Source of the DNA: Lasiosphaeria ovina
Lineage: Eukaryota; Ascomycota; Sordariomycetes; Sordariales; Lasiosphaeriaceae
Direction: 5' to 3'
Assembly: GCA_033439765.1 (NCBI GenBank)
Contig: JAULSN010000005.1
Location: 1,627,001-1,691,000, forward strand
DNA length: 64,000 bases
The position numbers and the translations under genes were made by a program. Positions 56,341 through 64,000 of this stretch are shown piece after piece (position 1 is the first letter of the stretch; each line of letters starts with the position of its first letter). The notes below the pieces were generated by a model that saw only the letters and a list, made by a program, of their open reading frames with translations, searched no databases and had not been told where the DNA came from.

Positions 56341-57625
56341 AGGAGCGATACAGAAGCCGAGCAGGGAGATACCGATCATCAGCGTCACTAGACTTTGTAT
56401 TTTTCGAAATTGGATATTAACGGCTTCTTCTAACCATGCCACTCTGTCCCCCCCCCCCCATCCAGATTCATGTGAACCCATTCTGCTCTTTCTCTGTTCT
56501 GTTTCTGCCACCCCCTGAAACGCAATCCCCAACCAACCCCCCCAACTGCACACTCTTAAGTTGCCATAGCTTTGCCACTATGCCTTGGCAACTAGTCTGC
56601 GTGCAGAGATCAAGCTTCATCGCTACCTTGGGAATGGGGCGTCTTGTCCCGTTCTCGTACGAGCGGCGTGAATGCGTCAGTCCCGAGCCCTCTTGGCCAT
56701 GCCGGGTTCCTTTCTTTTTTTGGAGGGGAATCCGGCGTGCCCACGACTGTTTCCTCCGAGACCAACTCCCTTTTTGGGTAGTCTCGACGTTCGAGGCGGG
56801 GGTTGCTGAAGGGCTTGGACTGATACAAACCTGGTACCTACTTGATCTTTGATGTTGATATAGTGCCTAACAATACAAAAACTACTGGTCCCGTTTAACT
56901 GTTGAGAATTAAGTTTTCCGATGAATGTAAAGGACCATGCTCTGATTCTGCACATCACACGTGGCTTTTGTTGTTTCTTTCCGTCCCATTTGGTTTACTC
57001 CTCAGTCCCATGGCAACTTCACCGTCACCATCCAACCAGCTAAATATTTAATAGCGAACTATCCCGAACCGTAGCTCAGTAATAAAACATACATTGGTCT
57101 TGGCAATAACAGATATCCCAGAGCGGCTGTTGTACAATTACAAAAATAATAAGGTATGCTACCTACAGTGATTGGTTTAAAGCAAACCTCAAGAGGGCGC
57201 GCAATGGGGACAGCGCGAAAAGCATGTCCCCTCCGTCTGCGCTGCCCTCGTTTCCTTTCCTTTCCCTCCTTGCCACAAAGAAGCGGCCAGAAAGCCGAGC
57301 AGTCCCATATAAAAACAAAAACTCGATGCTTAATCATGTGATGCTCCGTCTCGCCGCCAGACTTGATGAGATAGAACGCCGTCGCTCCCTGTCACCCAAG
57401 ACAAGGTCCCGGAAAATATGCATGATTTTTGCCGCCTTTGATTTGATGCGGGACCCTTGTGCCCGGCCTTCCTCGCCGCCGCTGCCAAACTTAACAACCT
57501 TGCTTTGTTTGCATAGGAAGTTTCGGACGGGGGGAAAGGCGAATTAATCTTAACAACAATGACTACCCCAGTGACGGGGTTTGTCTGACTGTGTGTCTAT
57601 TTCTGTGAGACTAGACGACGGACGC
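56341..57625. other. Intergenic 1.3 kb, convergent
   Basis: No gene is recognised. There is a run of C at about 56448-56459. Confidence 0.55.
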
Positions 57626-59193
57626 TCACTGGTCGTCCATGGCCTTGATGCGCTTCTTCAGAAACTCGAACGAGGAGAAAAAGACGGCGTTGACGGCGCA
57701 AGACCGGCCCATGGACACGCCGAGGCCGCGGTACATGTTCCGCTTGAAGAACTCAATCTTCACAGGCTTTACCTTTTCGCCCTTCGAGTACATCAGCGAG
57801 TTACGCTGGTAAATGCTCTTTGCCGAGTCGACAGGATCTAGAGCAGCGGGTTCCTGGTCAGTTTCACACCTTTTATGCCTGGAATAGCCAGGCAAAAGGA
57901 ACAGGGGGTCGGATTAAACTCACATATCAAGGCCCAGGAAACAATTCCACAAAGACCTCCGGCAACAACAACCGCCAGCGGGTTGTTAGAGTTGGCGTTA
58001 TCGCCGCCAATGGTCGTCAGGAGTTGCTTGCTGCTTTCGTACGTCATGAAGTAGGTGCCGGTTCCCAGGGTGTCACGCACTGTAGCGAGGTTCAATTAGT
58101 TTCACAACATGCCGGTGTGCTGTATATTGGCGGGGCAACTCACTCAAGTGCAGCCTGAAGCCTGTGTACAGGCCTCCAAAGCCGCGGTGCTTGACGATGT
58201 TTCCCAATGTTTTCAGGGTTCCCTTATTCTGGTAGCTCGCAGCAATCGCGTGGCTCTCGGGTCTGGGGCAATTCTTCTTATCTGCCATTAGCACCGAAAC
58301 CTGAGCGCTCAGCTTCGTCAACTCAAACGGACCTATAATCACAGTTAGCGTCCAAGACTCGAGTGCCTCAAATTGTCATAGGTAGATAGACGTAGACTTA
58401 CAGGCTATAACTGTTATGCATGAGCCTGCTGTTGCGCCGGCAGCTCCAAACGTGGCAACGGACCAGAGGTTGGGGTAAGAGCCCCTAGCGCTCACATGGC
58501 CCATGACATCGAAGCCAAAATTCGTCTTGACCCAATCGCTGTAGATGTATTTAGAGCGCTGGTAGAGGGAGAAGGACACGGTTCGCACGAGAGTGATACT
58601 AGCCATCGGGGCCGTCACGCCTGGAGAGAAACAGTCAGCAAGACATCCGCGGATCTGAGGGGTCAGGGCTGAGAAGGAAGTGAAGGAGTGAAGAAGGAGC
58701 AGAAGAAGAGACGAAAGGGATATAAGAAAACATTTGAGCCCGTACCCCGAAAAAACCCTCTAAGCTTCTCCGCTTGGTACGTGTGGCGCACGCAGTCCCG
58801 GAACCCATCATAGCGGTACGTCTGCATGCGGGTCTTGACGCTGTCGAGAGGGAAGGTGGTCAGGGTAGAAAGGACGCTCGAGGAGGACGCGGCCACTTCG
58901 ATGCGATAGCGCTTGATCCAGTACTGAGTGACGGGCCAATTGGTGCCGCCGCCATTTCCGCCGCCGCCGCCGCTGCCATGTCCTCTGTTGTCGTTAGGAC
59001 CCTGGTCTTGCTTCTTGGTGGTGGTAGGTGTGAGATTGGTGGGGGTGGGGGAGGAGGAGGTGTTGCTGTCGCGGCCGCCTTCGGTCCGCGGGCTGCCGTT
59101 CTGAGGCATGATGGAAAGCGGCAATCGAAAGGCCGGATCATCTTGTAGTAGCAAAGAATACTGGTGATAGTTGGTCAGGAGCGCAGCAGGCAT
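57626..59193 (-). CDS. Mitochondrial carrier family protein (YFR045W-like)
   Basis: This is an inner-membrane solute carrier; the substrate is not known. Five exons (59193-58746, 58620-58402, 58332-58144, 58079-57924, 57837-57626) give 407 residues. Each of the three repeats carries the carrier signature: FPLDSVKTRMQTYRYDGF, CPFELTKLSAQ and YPVDSAKSIYQRN. Two of these, PFELTK and PVDSAK, are split by introns, and the junctions restore them. The matrix-helix glycines are present (RGFFRGV, GGLYTGF, RGLGVSMGR). The N-terminus is 90 residues longer than usual, with a Gly-rich run (GSGGGGGNGGG). The start could also be the second ATG at 59109. The order of signatures resembles the uncharacterised yeast carrier YFR045W more than the ADP/ATP group, but that is a judgement from memory. 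Confidence 0.85.
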
Positions 59194-60856
59194 AGCTCTC
59201 TGCCCTGGCTGACTACCCAGGGGAGGCCCTCGCGTCGTCTCTCTTTTTCCGTGTCGCTGTGCTGTCGCCACTAGAATTTAGGTGAGGGTGGTGGTGTTTT
59301 GGGGATCGAGTGACCGTGACCGGGCCCTCAGTGAGGCAGGTAGGTGTAAGGTAAGGTAAGGTAGGTAGGGTAAGGGTAGCTTCACTCAAAGGCGGGGGCG
59401 GGGTTCCCCTCCTACGTCTAGTGTAAGAACCTCTGTTCTCCACTGCCATTCAGTTGTCTCCACTGCCTCAGGCGACTGTGGGCCAGGTCGGCACCAGTAA
59501 TTGTACTTTGCCAACATGCAAAGCGAGTGCTATAAGGAAAGGTACAATGATCATGCCTAGCTTTGGGTGTGACGGGGAAGGTGCATCTCAAGCTCACGCC
59601 CGATGCAAGGTCGTTTGACGGGCTGTTATTGGGGGGCTTGGGGTAGATGAGCCAAACGTCATCGACTGGATTGTGCAGTGTGCAAACCAACCGCGTCTAA
59701 ACCTAATTGGGCCGCCTACCTATATAGTGGAGCTTCCAGGAGCTCAAATCTCGCAGTGCTCAACTTTTGGATGCTCCTGGGACACCTTTGAACGAACGTG
59801 AAAGAGAAAACCCGTATACAAGCATGAGGTTGAAACAAAAACGACCTGGAATACTGCCGTCTCAGCTAAGAAACATGTCATAAAAACAGACAAGGATAGA
59901 GAAGGCACATGGATGGCTTCTTGAGGTGCTGAAGGATAGGTAGATAGCGGGTCGATTGGTGCACATGTTTAATTCCTAGTTGGGCTTAGACACGGTTGTT
60001 TTGCAAGCTGCACGGTCGCTTTCTTTCGGCCGGCTACCGGCGACCTTCACTGAGTAAGCTCTCAAGGACCTCTGCACACAAGTACCGGGCCTTGTTGGAG
60101 CCGGCTGCGACGACGGGTCATCTGCATCTAAGACCACCTCACCCAGCTCACAAATCCGCTCAGCTCTCAGCTCAACCCACAAAAGACGGGTATGAATGCT
60201 ATAAACGACATATATGGCCCAATTTACAACCCAACAGCGATCTTTCCGGGTTTTATGTTGCCAATGCTCATTGACTTGCCCATGAACGCCATTTACAAAT
60301 ATTGCACAACGCCACCGAGAACGGAAAGCCTCCACACCCCCTCATCTGTCGTCCCGCTGGCTAATGCCGGCATGAACTTTAAAACCCTTGGAGTACATAC
60401 GGCCGAAGATCCCAGATCTCACAGCGGACATGCGCCGAGGACCGGAGAGAGGCTGTCCAGTGTTGGTGAGGGATCAATCGGAATAGGTGGGTTGCGTGGA
60501 TGTTTAGAGTTTCCGAAATAGTTGAAGCGTCGTCGCATCTTGCTTGGTGAAGGAGTCGGGTGACCATTGTGATACGCGGCGGCGTATTCAACATGAGATT
60601 TCACCCGACATTGGTAGACGATGTGGCGCGTTGCCGTTGACGCGTTGGCTTTTTGAAACCGCCAACAGGCCTTTTTCAGTGGTAGCCGGGCATCTCAAAT
60701 TGCGGGGGTTGGCTTTCGGGGGGGGGGGGGGGGGGGCCTTCTGGGGTGCAGTGGCTTTTCCGGACCGCCCCAAGCCTTAGTTGCATGCTGTGGAAAGCTT
60801 CTCGGGCCTCGCAGCAGCTGGTCCGGGCAGCTACCGGGAGCTCCACCCGCTTGACT
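59194..60856. other. Intergenic 1.7 kb
   Basis: No gene is recognised. It contains GGTAAGGTAGGTAGGG-like words at 59336-59375 and a run of 19 G at 60718-60736. Confidence 0.55.
60718..60736. repeat. Poly-G run (19)
   Basis: Homopolymer about 120 bp from the stop codon of the DUF1763 gene. Confidence 0.9.
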
Positions 60857-61572
60857 TTACCTCAGACACAAGCCCATGGAGTCGTTCAACAAGGCGATCG
60901 TCCTCTCGTACGCCTCAAATTCGTGTCCCGTGACGGACTCGGGTGGGTAGGGTTTCCTAATCAGAATCTCATTTAGCAGGCTGTTCGCAGGTTTAATTTT
61001 GAGGGTATTGAAAAGAATATTAGCGTTTTGATACTGCCAGTTTCGGCTGCCTCTGAGCAAGGCAGAGACGATAAGAGCTATAGCAGAGCAAAATCGTCTC
61101 CGATGTTCCTGTTGCTCATGACTGATCACACTCGTCACAAAAACTGAGGACAGCTGCTCAACGCTGCATCTCAGCGTTTCTCTCTTGGAGGTCAAGAGGC
61201 AGGTGGAGATTCCCAGAGAGAAAAATGAACAAAATAAACGAAAAAAGAGTAATAAAAAACTCACCTCTGACCCCGAGCATCCATCTTAACCTGTAGGCCC
61301 CAGGCCATGCGATTCGCCTCCCTCTTGCGCGCGAAGCTGACCATCACAATATTCTTGACAATCCTGTGCTCGATCTGCCTGGCCTGGGCGGCGCCGTTGA
61401 GGAACCATGTCGTGCGGCGGACGCGGTCGGCGTCGAGGACGCCGTCCGGGTCGCGGAATCCCGCGCGCAGCTTGTCGCGGATCACAAACCGGCCGGGCTT
61501 GGAGAACTGCACCGCCCGCAGACCCGCCCGCAGCAGGTGCCGGTACGCGTGGATGAGTTCCAGGTCGGCCAT
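60857..61572 (-). CDS. LYR-type DUF1763 fungal protein
   Basis: This is a small protein of the fungal DUF1763 family, related to the mitochondrial LYR-motif proteins that help assemble complexes or Fe-S proteins. Exon 1 (61572-61265) reads MADLELIHAYRHLLRAGLRAVQFS with the tyrosine-arginine of the LYR motif, then RFVIRDKLRAGFR. Exon 2, proposed as 61046-60857, gives NILFNTLKIKPANSLLNEIL and ends ALLNDSMGLCLR, matching the family C-terminus. The predicted protein is 165 residues. The intron is about 220 bp, longer than its neighbours. Its acceptor is the uncertain part, since several AG dinucleotides lie close together and only the one at GGCAG|C keeps the frame. Mitochondrial location is inferred from the family. 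Confidence 0.72.
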
Positions 61573-62164
61573 TGTGCGCGCGTGCGCTTACGAGTAGCAG
61601 GCAAGCCCTGGTTGTGTGGGTATTGGGCGATGAGTCCAGATTTTATTGAGAGTGAGTGTGTTGGACTGTTGATGTGATTTGGCAATTACACTTTCGGGCT
61701 TCTCATTTTCTTTCGGTCTCACCACCCCGGAAACCGGCGCACGGGCCATATTGATATCAGCCAGGGGAAACCAGGTCCAGGACAACATTGTCCGTTCGCC
61801 CTGCCTCAACCTTTCATTACGGTAAATAAAATATGGCCAGATTTAGATAGAGGGGACAAAGTGAAACTCGCTTCACAGGCAGTTTCTTTGCCTCTGCTTG
61901 GCTGCGGAATGCTCTATTTTCATCTATCTACGTAGCCTAGTCTCGCCCATCGGCTACATGAATATCTACCAGCCCCTCTACCGACACCAGACATCTTATG
62001 AACAAACCCTCAAAAACGGGTCCTAATTAACACAAACATAAACATGAGAAGCAGTCGTCTCGTGGGGTTCTATATGCAAAAGAAAGCAGGAAATGACCAT
62101 GTACTTTGCCCTGACAGGCACAATCATACACCTACCAGTGGAACAATATCCAACAAAACAAACC
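61573..62164. other. Intergenic 0.6 kb
   Basis: No gene is seen. This is the DUF1763 promoter and the sugar transporter 3' flank, both on the minus strand. Confidence 0.5.
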
Positions 62165-64000
62165 TTACTCCTCTCGCTGGTCTAAAGGCGCATACTCCCC
62201 AGAACCGCCGCTCGACGCACCTGCTGAACTCCCACGGCCCATTATTCTAGAGAGCCAGCCGCCGATCCCGCCGCCTGTACGATGGGTTGCTCCGGCCGCA
62301 GACCGCGACTTGCGGTCGTCATCGGCATCAGCATCGACATCATCGGGCGGGTCAATATTTAGGCCGGGGATGGCACTGCCGGCACCGAACCGACGGGCTC
62401 TGAGATCGAGCGGCGGCACAGGGGAGCCAGACCGTACCAGCGCGTCAGACTCTGCGGCCACCGATGGCGTCCCTGCACCAGCTGGTGTTCCCAGGGCTTT
62501 GGTTGAGTCGCCAAAGAGAGCATCCATGTCCTCAAGGCGCACTCCGCAGGTTTCGGGGTATAGGAAATACACTACACCGGTCAGCTTTCGTCGCGGAAAG
62601 ACGGGACGAGAAGAAAGGGGGAGAAATGAAACTCACCAACTACAAAGCTAACAGCGCAAAAGAATGCGTGTATAAGGTAGAGGCGCCATGTGATCAGCTC
62701 TTGCAGAACCGGTGTCATTTCGCCTACTAGCCAGTTGAAGGCCCAGTTCGTCGCTGTGGAGAGACTGGCGCCCTTGGAGCGGATTTTGAGCGGCAGGATC
62801 TCGGGCGGGTAGAGCCACGGGATAGGGCCCCACGAGTAGCCAAACGCGGCGTTGTAAGTCATAACCATGATGACAACCAGAGTCGGTGTGGCCTCAATGC
62901 CCAAGTACAAGAAATATGAGATTAGAGACAAGGATATGGCCATGGCCACGGCGCCCGACAGGAGGATCGGCCGCCGGCCCCAGCGGTCGACAATGTACCA
63001 AGGCGGGATGGTGGATAGGAAATACGTGATGCCGTTGATGCCCGCCATCAAGACGGCCGCATGACCCTTCCATCCGGCTGCCTCGAATACCAGTGGCGCA
63101 TAGTACGAGATGACGTTGATGCCATTCAACTGGGCAAGGGCCTGGGCCGACATGGCAATGAAGACGCGCTTACCGTAGCGTTGAAACATATCGGTATAAG
63201 TCCTCTCACCTTCTTGTCGATGCATAAGTACGTTCATTTTGATGTCGCGGAACTCGTCACGGGCGCGCGGATCATGGATATCGCCGCCACCGTAAAGGTT
63301 AGCAATGACGACAATGCCCTCTTCGTCATGATCGTTGTCAAGCAGCCACCTGTGGAATTGCATGTTAGCTTTTGCCACAGAGCAAAAACCAGGAAGGTGT
63401 GGGCTGTACATACCTGGGTGACTCGACAATGATTAGGCTCCCCAGGCCCAGCAAAGCGCCCATCACGCACTGCATGAGCAGAGGGAGGCGCCAGGAGAGA
63501 TTGCTCTCAATATAACCGCAGAAGTAGTCCACCCACACCGAGGTTGTATACCCAATGATGTTCCCCGAGAATTCGATACACGCGAGTTTGCCCCTATTGT
63601 GCGGCGGGGAGATCTCGGATTGATAGACGGGAACGATGGTCGAGAGCATGCCGACTCCTAGACCGGCCGTAATTCTGCCCAGCATCATCATGGGCATACT
63701 GAGGGCAAATGTTTGTAGAGCGCCGCCTACGAAGAAGATACAGGATCCGTAGAGAATGGTTTTTCTTCGTCCGATAATGTCACCTATATGGCCAACCATC
63801 AAAGACGAGACGAAAGCCCCGACTTCAAGGATGGCGACCATGGTCCCAATCTGGAAGTTTGTTGGCTCGTGGAAGTATTCTTTGAAATAGCCACCACTGC
63901 ACAAGTGCCAGGTCAGCTATATCCATAGCTAGATTCTGGAGCAGGTATCTGCAATAATGGAGGCCGCAACAGGGGGGATGGGACGCACGTAATGATGCCC
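62165..64000 (-). CDS. MFS sugar transporter, 5' end outside window
   Basis: This is a sugar/H+ symporter-type plasma-membrane transporter. Exons visible: 64000-63989 (partial), 63896-63414, 63349-62637 and 62571-62165. The reading is GIITGGYFKEYF at the edge, then GHIGDIIGRRKTILYGS (loop 2-3 signature), PVYQSEISPPHNRGKL, QLNGINVISYYAP, DRWGRRPILLSG and YFLYPETCGVRLEDMD, which are the PROSITE-type sugar-transporter motifs. About the first 50 residues are missing. The cytosolic tail of about 110 residues is long, Gly/Ser-rich and ends in an acidic patch (PLDQREE), unusual but seen in some fungal hexose or quinate permeases. Substrate cannot be told from sequence alone. Confidence 0.9.

Noticed and set aside
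59336..59375. GGTAAGGTAGGTAGGG words suggestive of a telomere-like repeat
   Set aside because: Not a regular TTAGGG array; such GGTAGG words occur throughout the intergenic DNA here.

Overview
This window is nuclear DNA of a filamentous ascomycete, most likely a Sordariomycete. The genes carry short introns (mostly 50-70 bp) with GTAAGT/GTGAGT-like donors, CTAAC/CTGAC branch points and CAG/TAG acceptors. The gene content is typically fungal: Dicer-like 2, an Stc1-domain protein, an Ime2 kinase, a DUF7514 protein, DUF1763, Eaf3 and Nkp2/Cnl2. Coordinates below come from splicing by eye and checking that every junction keeps frame and family sequence. The species is not identified.

Layout. 1-6.4 kb: clamp-loader subunit Rfc5 (3' end cut by the window edge), mitochondrial ribosomal protein uL16m, and the large clamp-loader subunit Rfc1. 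6.8-9.0 kb: a small unrecognised protein and mitochondrial ribosomal protein uL30m. 10.5-13.5 kb: chromatin reader Eaf3, split by an exceptional 1.9-kb intron that holds a same-strand ORF. 14.2-18.8 kb: two inner-kinetochore proteins (Nkp2/Cnl2 and CENP-Q/Fta7) flanking a secretory thioredoxin-like protein. 19.5-21.6 kb: a Trm2-type uracil-5 methyltransferase. 23.3-25.8 kb: a DUF7514 protein with Arg-Asp repeats. 27.9-29.3 kb: an Stc1-domain protein. 29.3-36.4 kb: a 7-kb stretch with no recognisable gene in front of the Ime2-type kinase (36.4-38.8 kb). 41.9-44.1 kb: an HSPA12-like Hsp70. 45.1-45.8 kb: a broken gene next to Dicer-like 2 (45.9-50.7 kb). 51.6-56.3 kb: an RCC1-like protein, proteasome subunit alpha-2 and a RING-CH membrane protein. 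57.6-64 kb: a mitochondrial carrier, a LYR/DUF1763 protein and a sugar transporter whose 5' end lies outside the window.

Themes. The window is rich in chromosome-maintenance genes: two clamp-loader subunits, two kinetochore subunits, Eaf3, an Stc1-domain protein and a Dicer. Several share promoter elements built on GACGCG, the core of the MluI cell-cycle box. The octamer GACGCGTC lies upstream of rfc5, between eaf3 and nkp2, and upstream of cenp-q; the rfc1 promoter has three copies of TCGCGTC. This suggests common G1/S regulation. Many genes are arranged as divergent pairs.

The strongest leads are the nested ORF in the eaf3 intron, the shared GACGCG promoter code, an 18-nt skippable exon in the Stc1 gene, and the gene-poor region before the Ime2 kinase. 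I saw no CRISPR array, rRNA, intact transposon or convincing tRNA.
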